A stretch of DNA of 64,000 bases from Tamarix chinensis (GCA_030549775.1 CM060177.1:27027014-27091013); one strand, 5' to 3'; counted from the first letter of the stretch, positions 22,642 to 35,339 are shown. The notes: generated by a model not told the origin, from the letters alone. Numbers and translations: made by a program.

Positions 22642-24835
22642 TCTCCCTACATTTTCATACTATATATGGAGCACCTCTCCTACCTTATCCACCAACATTT
22701 TCAAGTAAGCATCACAGAGATTTTCCTCTTATTTTTTTGCAAATGATTTACTTTTGTTTGCAAAAGCATCGAAGCACCATATACATGTTATTATGTAGTT
22801 ATTGGAGATTTTCAATAGAGCTACAGGGGCAAAAGGTGAGTTTGGATAAATCTACTATTGTCTTATCTTCAAATGTTTGGAGGCGGGTTTATAAGGATAT
22901 CGTCACAATTGCTTCAATTTTCCACCACTATCTAGGTTAGTACTTGGGATTTAGATTATTTGACGACTGTATTACTAAGGGCATTTTTGCTCTGGTGGTG
23001 GAAAAGGACCAAAACTGCATGTTTGCTTGAAAACCCCATTGTTTTTCCTTAGCAAGAAGGGTAACACTAATCCAGACTGTGTCTTGAGCTATCCCTCTTT
23101 ATATCATCTAGACATACAAACTTCCAATAGGGATATCCTCGATGGTGGACTGCCATAATCGTTCTTTCTTGTGGGTTACTTTAACACATAGACAAAGGGT
23201 ATATCTCTTGAAGTGTTACACTATTTACCCAAGGATAGGGGAGGCTTGGGCTTGTGAGACACACATGGTAAGAACTAGGCAATTTTCCTGAAGTTACCAT
23301 GGGACTTGCTCCAGGATAAGTCGAATTTATGGGTGTAAATATTGAAATAAATTTATCTATAGGAAACCAACCTTCTTAACTTGCATAGACCTAGTTCATG
23401 ATTTCCATTGTCACAACAGATTCTTCGTAAAGGTATTCCCTAGGTCATTCATGATGGTTCGAAAGTGCATTTTTGGCTCAATTGGTGGGTGGGTGATTGC
23501 CCTCTTATGGACCTAGCTATAGAGGTTGTCTCGTCGGGTGATATTTTAGGGTAATGGCTGGTTATAAACTCCCTAATGAGAGGAACTGGAGTAAATTTTC
23601 TCACCTCCTCCCTATAAAGGTCATTGCAACTATTACTAGCATTTGGGTTGGAGATGGCACCACTGGTAGTGATCTTCCTACCAAAGGTCTCACTAGCGAC
23701 ATCATGTTTTTAGTGGTGTTTTCCTATAAATTAGTTAATGAGGAAGCAACATATGCGTTTTCCTCTTCTGTGTGGAAATTCATTTGGAAGTTAAAGGTTC
23801 GCTAGACAGTGAGGTCCTTCATTTGGCTTTCTTTTCATAATTGCTTTCTAACCAATGTTCAACATGCCTTCCACTTCATTGGTGCTAACCTAAGTTGTGA
23901 TGTTTGTGGACGAGATGAATATCTAATTCATGTTCTTAGAGATTCCTATAATAGCCAATCATTTTAGCTAGCCTTACTACCTCCGGATAAATATACCCAA
24001 TTTTTTCAATAGTAGCTTATATGATTAGTTGAATGAGAATGTTAGACAAACAACAACAAGATGGGGCAGAAGGGGAGGTCCCTTGCGCTATTTGTGTTAC
24101 ACTAGGAGTTTGGAGGTGGTGGCAATCAAGAAATAAAAGATTTTTTTTATAGATAAGACTATTCCATACTCGGTATTAGCACCTTAGGTGAGTTTGCTTG
24201 CCAAGGAAGAGTATGATGTACATAAGAAAATCCATTCCTCTAATCTAATGCGAAGTTGGCATGGCATCTTTTGGAAGGTGGCACCAATAAGAAGGGTGAA
24301 GATAACTGTAGATGGTAGTGTAACAGGGAATTCGGGTTGGCTTGGCTCAAAGGGTGTAGCACGTGATCATTGGAGCCGCTAGTTATTTGGATTTGTTACT
24401 AATGTCGGCTATAAGAGTATTCTTGTTGCGGAGCTCTAGACAATTTATTATGCATTGAAAAAAGTAAGAGATTGGGATATCAGGAAGGCAAGATTTCAAG
24501 CAACTCTTTAGGGGTGGTACGCTTGTTGTTATATATAAGGAATGTTTCTTTTCACATGTATTCTAGCTTGGTTCAAGCTTGTAGGTCTTTAGCGCAAAAT
24601 TTTCATTCTTCCATTCTACGACATGATTTTAGATAATCCAATTTCATAGAAGATGGGTTAACTCATATAGGCCACTCTTTGGAGTTCGGTGTGCTTAGTT
24701 TTGAAGCACCTCCAGAGAAGATCTAGAATAGTCTCTTCTTTGATTGTATTAGAGGCATATGTCTAGGTTTTGTATGAACATCTTGTAGGAACTATATTAT
24801 CTTGAATCTTTATCCTCCTTTTGAGTAAAAAAGAA
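22642..24835 (+). mobile_element. 5'-truncated L1-type LINE: RT end, zf-RVT, RNase H
   Basis: The plus strand starts inside RT (SPYIFILYMEHLSYL, about 22643-22690), passes the catalytic box as FANDLLLFAKAS (22736-22771, usual FADD) and GQKVSLDKS, then the finger-like LWVTLTHRQRV region. A zf-RVT part follows (WKLKVR, SFIWLSFHN, CDVCGRDEYLIHVLRDS, about 23785-23955). A plant-type RNase H ends it (VKITVDGSVTGNSGW, about 24295; AELxTIYYAL, about 24430). It closes at an A-rich tail near 24820-24832. Many stops; no intact ORF. The first catalytic Asp of the YADD-type box is Asn. Confidence 0.82.
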
Positions 24836-24870
24836 GAAGAATTGTATCATTTTTGATACGGAGAGAGTAT

Positions 24871-25574
24871 TTTTTTATATAATATAAATTATATTTTAAG
24901 TTCCAATAAATACTCATTATTTTAAAAAAAAAGTTATCCTCATCCATCTCACTAATGTAATACATAGCAGGTAAGTTGTTTAAATTCAAATATGGACATT
25001 CCAGCTTATTTATGTATCATTAATTCTAAACTCCAATATTTCCTAATATGTGTGCCAAAATATTATGGACTCTCTATTGCTAAACGAATGAAGTATATAT
25101 CTTTATACTAAAGAATTGTTGTTGCAAAATAAATATTATTATCTCAGGAATATATACAATAATATCTTTTAAATTAAAAGAATAATTATAAATTGGGATA
25201 CAAATTTGATAGAGGGCGCAGTGGCGGTCTTTATGGGATGGATTAATGAAAGTGGGCCTTCCCACTATAAACATTCAGTAAGGAAAGCATTGACCGAGGG
25301 TAATGATAATAACAGTAATGTAATACAGCCTCTTCCTTTTGATTCAGTCAAAAAAATGTTCACGGCCACGGCCAACTTACCAGTAATCTCATGTGGTGGA
25401 GTAAAGGAGGAAGTGCAGGGCGACCAAGGCAAAAAGCCAAAGCAGAGCCACAAGACCCAAAAATAAGTTGCTGAAAAGAAAAAGAAAGGGAGCAACGGAT
25501 TAGATCCATGTCAGACCTCCATTACCGCCTAGTTCAAAAGTAGTAGCACCACCATGTAGCTAGCTACTAACCAA
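24871..25574. other. Upstream region of the NPH3-like gene
   Basis: AT-rich to 25200, then mixed sequence. An 86-codon ORF at 25206-25466 has no recognisable similarity and is taken as chance. The distal promoter probably lies here. Confidence 0.4.
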
Positions 25575-25582
25575 TATATATA
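25575..25582 (+). promoter_or_regulatory. Candidate TATA box of the NPH3-like gene
   Basis: TATATATA about 250 bases before the start codon. It would give a 5' UTR of roughly 220 bases containing a GAGAGCGAGCGAGAGAG purine tract (25641-25667) and pyrimidine tracts, a usual plant arrangement. Confidence 0.4.
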
Positions 25583-25829
25583 CTCCAAAGGCTCCAAGGG
25601 ACGGGGAGAAGGAGAATGTGATGTGATTAAAAAAAAAAAGAGAGAGCGAGCGAGCGAGAGAGAGATACGCCAGAATTTAGACTGAGCGACTGACTGCCTC
25701 TTCTTTTTTTCTTTTTTTTTTTGTCTAGTAGACTGTCATCGTCAGTTTGTTTTGTTTTGTTTTCCCTCAACAGCTAGGTAGCAAACAAAACAAGAGAATT
25801 ATTTATTAATTTTTTTTTTATAAAAAAAA

Positions 25830-28172
25830 ATGGTTGCAGAAGATTGTTGCATCAACAACAATCATCCTCTCCAACGTTCTCCAAATCCCTTCAGTGATAA
25901 TCGGTACTTTGAATTGTTTTCCGTATACTACTCTGCTTTGCTAGTCTATATATATATATATATATGCACATATACATCTGTTATTTCTTCAGTGTTCTCT
26001 GCATGTTATGCATACAGGATCTTTCAAGACATTCCTGAAGATGTTACCGTCATTGTTAAAGACCAATCCTTTTTGCTTCACAAGGTATCAATTCCCTTTG
26101 TTATCTCCCCCCCTCCCCCCACAAAAAAAAAAAAAAAAATCTTTCTCAATATTTCATTAATTCTAGTTAGTTAAAATCCACTCTGATCTTCATATATCCA
26201 TTTCTTTATAATTTCTCCGCAGTTTCCTCTCGTTTCACGCTGCGGTAAGATCCGCAAAATGATCGCTTCACCATCACCACCACCATCGACCGCCAACCCC
26301 AAGGACACAAAACAACACTCAACCCTAAACCTTTCCGATATCCCTGGCGGCCCACAAACCTTCAAACTCATCGCTCAATTCTGCTACAACATAGAGTTCG
26401 ACATTACTCCCTCCAACACAGCTTCCCTCCTCTGTGCAGCACACTACTTAGATATGACCGAATACTACAAACAACATAACCTCATCGCAAGGGTGCAAGA
26501 TTATTTGAATGAGGCCGTGGTTCACAGCATTGATAAGTGTTTACAAGTCTTATCTGCCTCCGAGACGCTCCCTACGGACGTTGTACGAGAGGTCGGGATC
26601 GTCGATGCATGCTCCGAAGCTCTTGCTGATCTCGTTGCTCGTAAGGAACGCATTGTTGTTTCAAGCGGTGCTGGAGGTGATGATCCTAAGGAAGGTGGTG
26701 TCGTTGGAGAGAGTGCTGCTGGATGTGTGGCGGACTGGTGGGTGGAAGAGCTTTCTTTGCTGAGAATCGATTTATATCGTCAGGTAATCTTAGCTATGGT
26801 GAATTCCGGTGTTGGAGCTACGGGTATAGTATCATCTCTTATGCTTTATGCTCAAGTATGGTTACATGGAATCGAGAAGCTGCAGATTTGGAACCCAGCT
26901 AGGACGACGAATGCAACAAGTCGCTCCAAAACCAAAGACCACCGTGATCAGAAAACAATAGTAAACACCCTCGTTACCCTCTTACCAAACGACGATCGTT
27001 CCCAAGGCCCCAAACCATCCTCATCAATCCCAACTTCCTTTCTCTTCGGTCTCTTAAGGATGTCGATCATGGTGGACGCCGACGTTGCTTCTCGTCTGGA
27101 GCTCGAGAGACAGATCGGTTCTAGATTAGACACGGTTTCACTCGATGACCTACTCATACCAGTTGTAGCTCGGAATGATCAGAGTGATGATAGTAGTGGC
27201 AGCGGTGGTCGGGGTGGGGATTCTTTGTTTGATGTTGATACTGTGTGTAGGATGCTGGTGAATTTTCTACAGAGGGTTGAAGATGAAGATAGGGATGAGG
27301 GTGGTTGGAATGAATGCGGAGGAGGCGGTGGGATGTCTCCTAGTCACGAGGCGCTTTTAAAAGTTGGACACTTGATGGATGCTTATTTAGCAGAGATTGC
27401 CCTTGAGGCTTACCTGAGTATGCACAAGTTTGTTGCTATTATTGAGATACTACCCGATTATGCTCGTGTGATTGATGATGGGCTCTACAGGGCTATTGAT
27501 ATCTACTTGAAGGTACTTTGGTTTGAACCTTTCTGTCCTTCCCCTTCTTACCTTACATGCTATACTACTATTGTAATAAAATTACCAATCCCCAAAAGCT
27601 CGTGAATTTACACTCATTATATGCACACATTGTCGCTGCAGGCTCATCCGACACTGACAGATGAAGAATGCAAGAAGCTCTGTAGATATGTTGACTGTCA
27701 GAAACTATCACAAGAAGCCAGCAATCATGCAGCTCAGAACCACCGTCTTCCGGTTCAAATGACGATCCAAATCCTATACTTGGAACAACTAAAATTAAAG
27801 GACACAATGTCTGGTCCAAGCTCAGGGGACGGATTGTTCTCCCAAAAGATCATTAGCAGCGGTGTTCCTAGTGCACCCGGGTCGCCTCGGGATAACTACG
27901 CATCGTTGAGGAGGGAGAACAGAGAGTTGAAGCTCGAGATCTCGAGGTTGAAGATGAGGCTTAATGACCTTGAGAAAGAGCAAGCCTTCATGAAACAGGA
28001 AATGACGGAGAAGGCTAAGAATGGGAAGACGTTTTTCCATTCAATTTCTCGAGGGTTCGGAAGGATTGGGATTTTTGGTCGTCCAACAAGGAGGAAACCT
28101 CATAAATCAGGGAGGAAAGGTAGGGGATTGGAGGGGAAAGCTGGTCGGAGTAAGAGGCATTCAGTTTCCTAG
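25830..28172 (+). CDS. NPH3/RPT2-like BTB/POZ protein, four exons, 653 aa
   Basis: Exons 25830-25903, 26018-26084, 26223-27512 and 27642-28172 join in frame at GT-AG borders. BTB fold at residues 26-130 (DIPEDVTVIV, LLHKFPLVSRCGKIRKM, FCYNIEFDI), NPH3 domain at about 218-533 (DWWVEELSLLRIDLY; LSQEASNHAAQNHRLP), coiled coil at about 563-598 (RRENRELKLEISRLKMRL), basic C-terminus ending R-H-S651-V-S. Family members act at the plasma membrane as phototropin partners and probable CUL3 substrate adaptors; the closest resemblance from memory is to Arabidopsis At5g48800. The BTB fold is divided by two introns, as in relatives. The Gly/Asp-rich loop inside the NPH3 domain (DDSSGSGGRGGD, GGGGG) is longer than usual. 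The start follows A9 and the next Met is inside BTB. It looks intact; which blue-light or auxin response it serves is unknown. Confidence 0.93.
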
Positions 28173-28402
28173 CGCAGTGCTTTGATATCATCAGGGGAAA
28201 ACTAACCAAATTCAAGATGCACGGAGTGCATCCTTGCTCTGACGGTCGAGGGACAACAAAGGAGGGTCATTTAGCGGAATGCCAAGTTGTATCCTTGTTA
28301 CCCGTAACTCTAACTAGATCTAATAGTATTCCTCTGTATGGAAACAAGAATATCACTTACAAGTTCGACAAAGCGGGAAAAAAAATGTAATTCATTTTGT
28401 AG
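28173..28402 (+). other. 3' UTR region of the NPH3-like gene
   Basis: Non-coding sequence between the TAG and the target duplication of the hAT MITE at 28403. AAAAAAAATGTAATTC near 28380 may serve in 3'-end formation. The repeat insertions begin about 230 bases after the stop. Confidence 0.4.
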
Positions 28403-28572
28403 TAAGGATGGCAATTCTGACAAATTTTACCAGAAATCCAATGAAATTTATTTAATGAGTGTATAACTAGATATAGAGAAACAAATTTGAATACATATAT
28501 GAAAAAAAAAATATCCAGCAAATTTAAGTGCGGATATGGATAAGGGATCTTCAATTCCGTACCCGCCTCTGT

Positions 28573-28580
28573 ATCCCTAT
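28573..28580. repeat. Target site duplication of the large hAT element, left copy
   Basis: ATCCCTAT, identical to 36037-36044. Exact 8-bp repeat directly outside the inverted ends. Confidence 0.85.
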
Positions 28581-28599
28581 CATACAATGAAATCGCGGG

Positions 28600-28765
28600 T
28601 CCGATATTTCGTATCGGCCGCAAATTCGCGGATTTAGAGTCTGCCGCGACGCGAAACAAACGAAACGCGACGGAGGAAGAAAATCACAGTGGTCGCGCCG
28701 AAATTTCGGCGAAATATCGAATGTCGGCAAATGTCGCCGATATTTTCCGAAATATCGGCCACCAC
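28600..28765. repeat. hAT left subterminal repeats
   Basis: Overlapping words of the CGATATTTCG, CGAAATTTCGG, CGAAATATCG and CCGATATTTTCCG type, many self-complementary. They may bind transposase; this is inferred from position. Confidence 0.6.
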
Positions 28766-29400
28766 ACGAAAATCGACTGACAAACATACACCAAAAGCGA
28801 AATACAGAGCACATCCCCATGCCTGTGCCCATCCATGGTGCCCTGTATGCCCGTGACCAACCGAGCCAACCCCACCCCCGTCCCCTCAACACCAAAAGTG
28901 AACTCCAAAAAGGAAGACGAAAGTAGGAGAGTACTGGACAGTCTGGACTGGAGTCGAGTGGAAGACAGGGAAAAAAGATTCGAAATTGGACCATTCAAGC
29001 AGCAATTATTGACGGAAATGATTATAAAAATCTAATGGAAGAAGCAATCAAGGAAAAGAAGTAAAGAACACTAACCTGCAAGGCTGCAAAGAAACTGGAG
29101 CTGCAACGACACGAGGAGCTGGAATTGACGGCGAGCGGCGAACGGCGAAAGGCGACGAGGAGCTGGAACGGCAAACACGAGGACTGAACTCTGAGTCTCT
29201 GAAGTGAAGACTGAAGAGGTCGATCGTCAACTTCGAGTGCTCGAGTCGAGAGTGTCCACTGTCTCGACCCTGGGAGCCTGGGAGTGGGACTGGGACAGCG
29301 GGACTGGGAACTTGGAAGGAAGACTGAAACATTTTGTATAAGGCAGCCGGCCCTCAACTCAATTTCATTCGAAATTTGGACAACCGCCGAGGCAAAATGT
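28766..29400. other. GC-rich block in the hAT 5' non-coding zone
   Basis: Markedly GC-richer than its surroundings (CGGCGAGCGGCGAACGGCG near 29128). Chance ORFs of 66-147 codons overlap on both strands. The minus strand has a pyrimidine-rich leader-like run ending in TTTGCAGCCTTGCAG followed by GTTAGT, a donor-like site. It could be a reverse-oriented promoter/5' UTR or a captured host fragment. No protein similarity recognised. Confidence 0.35.
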
Positions 29401-29430
29401 TAGTAAATAAATAATTGCTTATTTAAGTAC

Positions 29431-30160
29431 TTAAGTGTGTTTATGTTATATCATTACCTATATAATTTTAAAGAGTAATTTAGTATTTATTATTCTTTAT
29501 TTAGTTGATATAAAATATTTAAATAATTTATGTTAAATTATATTGCTAACATATTATAATATTATCTATGTTTTATTAATTACCTAACTAATCTTCTTAA
29601 GTTATGATTTCTAGTTTTTATTAATTAGCTATTATTTATTAGTTTAATTACCTAACTAATATATTAATATGTTATTATTTTTTATATGATACATATATGA
29701 ATTGTTTAAATAAAATATTAATACTTAGGCTAATAATGATGTGATATTAATAATTAATTAAATTAGTATATGGATAAATTAATACTTATAATTATTAGAA
29801 TTTAAATATATTGTTAATATATGCAGTTATGTACATGTGGTCATGTACTATAATAAATTAATAATAGTTTATTATTAATAATTTTGTATGATTATTGAAT
29901 ATTGCTTAGTTAAGTAATTTTTAATATTAATTAAATTAATACATGATTAATATTAATAGATGGATAATAAACAATTGTTATAGTGTTAATTTATTATAAA
30001 TTTGTATAAATATATTATAACGATAATTTATTACTAATAACTTTAATATTATATATTAGGCATCCAAAAAATCAATTCATAATAATTTAAAATTGGCTAA
30101 GAGGAGAAGTAGTATTTATTTAATATGAAGAAGAGTTAGATACTTAAATACTTATATTTA

Positions 30161-30212
<52 letters not shown>

Positions 30213-30750
30213 TTCTTTATTTAACGTACATAGGTTATAGTATATACATAATAATTTAAATGTGTTTGTGTTATATTAAAAACTCATCATCACCTATATA
30301 ATTTTATAGAGTAATTTAGTATTTAGTATTCCTTATTTAGTGGATATGGAATATTTAAATAATTTATGTTAAATTATACTACTAACATGTTATAATATTA
30401 TCTATGTTTTAGTAATTACCTAACTAATCTTCTTAAGTTATGCTTTCTAGTTTTTATTAATTAGCTATTATTTATTAGTTTAATTACCTAACTAATATAT
30501 TATTATGTTATTATTTTTTATATGCTACATATATGAATTGTTTAAATAAAATATTAATACTTAGGCTAATAATGATGTGATATTAATAATTAATTAAATT
30601 AGTATATGGATAAATTAATACTTATATTTAGTATATATATTATTTTCTTTATTTAATGTATATAGGTTATAGTATATACATAATAATTTAAGTGTGTTTG
30701 TGTTATATGAAAACTCATCATCACCTATATAATTCTATAAGTAATTACTC
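29431..30750. repeat. Direct repeats in the hAT 5' non-coding zone
   Basis: 29431-29790 is repeated at about 30253-30624 with few changes (shared AGTTTAATTACCTAACTAAT and TTAGGCTAATAATGATGTGA). A third partial copy, about 30628-30745, repeats 30160-30310. A (TA)n run at 30162-30209 lies between. Confidence 0.85.
30162..30209. repeat. (TA)n microsatellite
   Basis: An uninterrupted run of about 24 TA units inside the hAT 5' zone. Confidence 0.9.
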
Positions 30751-30847
30751 TTATAGTTCACTTACTAATTATAGTTACCCTATACTTTTATAGTTCACTT
30801 ACTAATTATAGCTACTCTATATATTTTCAGATATATTATTAGTAAAC

Positions 30848-33800
30848 ATGTCTCGTCGAACAAGTGGTGATGATAATGCTAGTGGTGCTGGTATGGTTAG
30901 AGATGCTGCATGGAATTTTGGAGAGTCTGTGGATGGAATTCGGCAAAAAATTAAGTGTGTTTTTTTGTGGCAAAGTTATTAATGGAGGAATTACACGGCT
31001 GAAAGAACATTTAGGTCATGTGAAAGGAAATGTAGCAAAATGTGATCAAGTGTGAAGTGAAGTACAAAGAAATATGGAACAAATGTTACAGCAAATGAAA
31101 AAGAATAAGATGGAAAAGAAGAGAAGGGAAATTATTATCGAAGGAGAAATTACAAGAACGACACTAGGTGGTGATGAAGAATATGAAGAAGAAGAAGATT
31201 TTCAAGTGACTTTAAGGAGGAGTAGGTTTGAAGCAGATTTAGAATATGAACAAAACATGTATAGGGCAACACATCATGAATATTATCATGAAGGTGGAAG
31301 CAATCGCCAACAACCTTCTCGAGCAATGGGTCGCTCATCTAGCTTAAATGTAAGAGGAAGCCAGGGTTCATATGGGCATGTACCTTCATCGACTCCTTTT
31401 GAAAGATTAGCAGCTATGAATGTTTCTTTAGAAAGAGAACAACAAATGAAGAAACAGACCAAAATCAATACGGGTACGAAGGCCTATAAGAGTCTTAAAG
31501 GAAAGTTGAGAAAGGCATGGGGAAACTGGATTACTCATAATAAAGTACAATTCAGTGCAATAGAATCCCCATTTACGAAGCCATTGATGACAGCTATTCG
31601 TGAAGTAGGAGATTGTGTGCCACCACCCACCGCTTATGAGATTTCGGAGGTATATCTAAAGGAACAATATCAGTCACTAAAGGAATGGATCGGTTCTTTG
31701 TCACCACAATGGAAGCAATGGGGAGTTACCATCATGTGTGATGGATGGACTGGGCCAAGTAAAATGCATCTTATTAACTTTTTGATTTACTCCAAACGTG
31801 GGACAGTTTTCCATAAATCTGTTGATGCGACCCATGTTCCATCCAAGGATGCAGATTATTACTTTATGCTGATGAAAAAGGTGGTTGAGGAAGTTGGTCT
31901 AGAAATAGTTGTACAAGTCGTGACAGATAATGAAGCTGCGATCAAGGCCGAAGGAAAGAAATTGATGCAAGAGTTTCCACATCTGTATTGGACAGGTTGT
32001 GCTGCTCATTGCATAGATCTTATATTGGCTGATATTTCAAAGAAGAGTAACATTCATAAGATACTTGAAATGGCTCAAAGTATCACTCGATTCATATACA
32101 GATATGATAGAGTGGTGGCCATAATGTTACAGTTTACAGATGATCATCAGCTTCTTCGACCTGGCATAACTAGATTCGCTACCAACTTTATTGCATTGGA
32201 GAGTATTGTGAAGCATAAGAATAATCTCAGAAATATGTGGGAATCAGAACAATGGAAGCGTACCAAATATGGTCAAATGAATGATGATCACGCAACCAAA
32301 GTTCGAGACATTATTCTCCAACTCACAGAAGAAGGAAGAAAGTTCTGGACTAAGGCCATTGATGTTCTTAAGGTGCAAGAGCCTCTTGTAAAGGTTCTAA
32401 GACTAGTGATGACAGCTATTCGTGAAGTAGGAGATTGTGTGCCACCACCCACCGCTTATGAGATTTCGGAGGTATATCTAAAGGAACAATATCAGTCACT
32501 AAAGGAATGGATCGGTTCTTTGTCACCACAATGGAAGCAATGGGGAGTTACCATCATGTGTGATGGATGGACTGGGCCAAGTAAAATGCATCTTATTAAC
32601 TTTTTGATTTACTCCAAACGTGGGACAGTTTTCCATAAATCTGTTGATGCGACCCATGTTCCATCCAAGGATGCAGATTATTACTTTATGCTGATGAAAA
32701 AGGTGGTTGAGGAAGTTGGTCTAGAAATAGTTGTACAAGTCGTGACAGATAATGAAGCTGCGATCAAGGCCGAAGGAAAGAAATTGATGCAAGAGTTTCC
32801 ACATCTGTATTGGACAGGTTGTGCTGCTCATTGCATAGATCTTATATTGCTGATATTTCAAAGAAGAGTAACATTCATAAGATACTTGAAATGGCTCAAA
32901 GTATCACTCGATTCATATACAGATATGATAGAGTGGTGGCCATAATGTTACAGTTTACAGATGATCATCAGCTTCTTCGACCTGGCATAACTAGATTCGC
33001 TACCAACTTTATTGCATTGGAGAGTATTGTGAAGCATAAGAATAATCTCAGAAATATGTGGGAATCAGAACAATGGAAGCGTACCAAATATGGTCAAATG
33101 AATGATGATCACGCAACCAAAGTTCGAGACATTATTCTCCAACTCACAGAAGAAGGAAGAAAGTTCTGGACTAAGGCCATTGATGTTCTTAAGGTGCAAG
33201 AGCCTCTTGTAAAGGTTCTAAGACTAGTGGATGGAGATGAGAAACCAACAATGGAATTTCTCTATGAAGCAATGGAGAGAGCAAAATTAGCCATCAAAAA
33301 TAATTGTCGATATTGGGATCGTTATTGGAAAATCATTGATAATAGATGGAACTTTCAGCTTCACCACAATTTACATGTTGCAGGTAAAATTTCTTTTTAT
33401 TTATATTTTATTTAGTAAAGTACCTACCGAATATCGATGTAAAATATATTACTAAATTCTTATTTAATTTACATCTGAGTTTTAAAAGGATATTTCCTCA
33501 ACCCTCAATTTGCATAAGGAATTCATGGAAATGATATTAGAGAGGATCAAGAAGTGATGAGAGGGTTGAAAAAAGTGATACAAAGGCTCGAGCCAAATAT
33601 TGATAATCAAATTCAAGCTTTCAATGAGGTAAGCTTAACTTGTGATACATTTCCTTGTATAGAATAATAATGATAACTTATTATTTTAACTTTAATGTAT
33701 AGCTGCATATATATAGTCTTAAACAACAAGACTTCAGTGACACTACAGCACAAAGAGCCATTAAATTCACCAATCCAGGTACTTAGTACTTACGTTATAT

Positions 33801-35059
33801 ATCTTCTTAATGTTTGATGGATATAACTTATAACTTTATACTAATTATAAAACCTTATAATTCTAGCTGAATGGTGGAATATATATGGTGATTCTGCTCT
33901 ACATCTTAAGAGGATTGCAATGAAAGTCTTAAGTGCTACTACCTCCTCATCAAATTGTGAAAGAAATTGGAGCACTTTCAGTTTGATGCATATGAAATAT
34001 AGAAACAGTTTGAAGTATAGAAAACTGAATCTTCTCGTCTACGTACATTACAACTTAAGGCTACAAATAAGAGGTTTTACGAGAAAGAGCCAAGCTGAGA
34101 TGGAAAAATCATATAATCCTATTAATTTGGATTATATATTTTGTGAAGATGATGTTTTTAATCCTTGGTTAGAAGAACTAGAGGATCCTTTGCTTGATAC
34201 TAGAGATGGAAATAATCAAACATCTTCATGGAATGGCTTGGATGATGATGATATTGATGATGATGATAATGAAGTTCAAGGAGGTAGTAGTAGCTTTCAA
34301 GCACCAGAACTAGGAGAAGATCCTCCAATTCAATATGGTGTTGTTCATCACTCCCAAACTACAAATGAACCCAGTGGCGCATCTCATGGTTCTCATCTGA
34401 GTATGAGTGATGATGATAACGACGATGATGGTAGTAGCGGCGGCAGTGGTGGTGTTGGAGTAGGAGGGGATACATATGGATATGATAGCACTGGAGCATA
34501 TGGATAAAGTAACTCTGCTTTTCATGGACATGGTGATGATCCACTAACTTATAGTCGTGGTAGAAGAGGTGATAGAAGCTCAAGTGGTCGCCACTCATCT
34601 TACTCTGATCAAAGATTCCATCAATTTGATTATGGTGCCTATCAATCTTTTGAATCCGTGCCTCCTCATCTCATGCATGGACACTATGGTCGTAGCACAT
34701 CTAGTTGGTCGGAGACAGAGAGATATCAAGGACAAAATCCATATTTTGATTATCAATCTTCCTCCTCCAGCTATAACAACTACGGAAATACTAGGATACC
34801 ATTAATACAACCACAAAATCCACATCCAAATGACTATTACTATCATTCAAATCAAAATCAAAACCCAGAGCATCCATCTCAACCTGACGTACAAGATGAT
34901 AGTTCTTCTTCTTCAACACAATATCCACAATTTCACTTCTCATTTTCTAATTTTGAAACACTTAATATAGGAGATGTTCACAATGACTATAGCGTTCATT
35001 ATAGACCAGACCAACAAGATGATTACGAAGATCCTCCACGACACTCTGTTTGGTGGTAG
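30848..35059 (+). pseudogene. hAT transposase gene (BED finger, DUF659, hAT dimerisation), broken
   Basis: Domains in order: an N-terminal BED zinc finger (FCGKVINGGITRLKEHLGH, about 30960-31020), an acidic linker, a DUF659/RNase H-like catalytic part (CDGWTGPSK, VVTDNEAA, CAAHCIDLIL), and after three introns a dimerisation domain (SNCERNWSTFS, about 33952-33990) with a long Asp/Gly/Ser/Tyr-rich tail to 35059. Lesions: a T7 run at 30960-30966 shifts the frame inside the finger; TGA 31053-31055; a tandem duplication of the catalytic part; one base lost in the second copy (near 32849); TAA near 33513; TAA 34505-34507, after which the frame continues 184 codons. Candidate introns 33384-33489, 33629-33702 and 33779-33866 have GT-AG borders. 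Codons 31074-32945 are open, so some protein could still be made. Confidence 0.85.
31587..33229 (+). repeat. 822-bp internal tandem duplication in the transposase exon
   Basis: 31587-32408 and 32409-33229 are near-identical copies starting ATGACAGCTATTCG and ending GGTTCTAAGACTAGTG. The only difference I noticed is one G missing in the second copy (TTATATTGGCTG to TTATATTGCTG). Each copy carries the CDGWT and VTDN catalytic motifs. Confidence 0.93.
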
Positions 35060-35339
35060 CTATTGACCTATTGTGGAACATTTTATGTAATAATAATTTA
35101 TTGTTCCTCATTTATTATATATACATTACACTAAGTTACTATTACATGTTTGAATTGTAATAAAGTATTGTTGTTTATTAGCTTTGCATCTACTAGACTA
35201 CCATAAAATAACATGCCTTGTTTATCAAATAAATAATTAAAAATATATTTCAAAATCAACATGTGATTTGTACAAATGCTCTTAGCATACCCAGGAGAAT
35301 AAACAATGAGGTACACATACCACTTAATTGTAGCTCTAC

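Noticed and set aside
25206..25466. 86-codon ORF upstream of the NPH3-like gene
   Set aside because: No similarity, overlapped by a minus-strand ORF, and located in the promoter region.
28551..29357. Overlapping minus-strand ORFs of 94-147 codons
   Set aside because: They occur in several frames of a GC-rich non-coding block inside the hAT element and show no domain; retained only as a possible captured leader.
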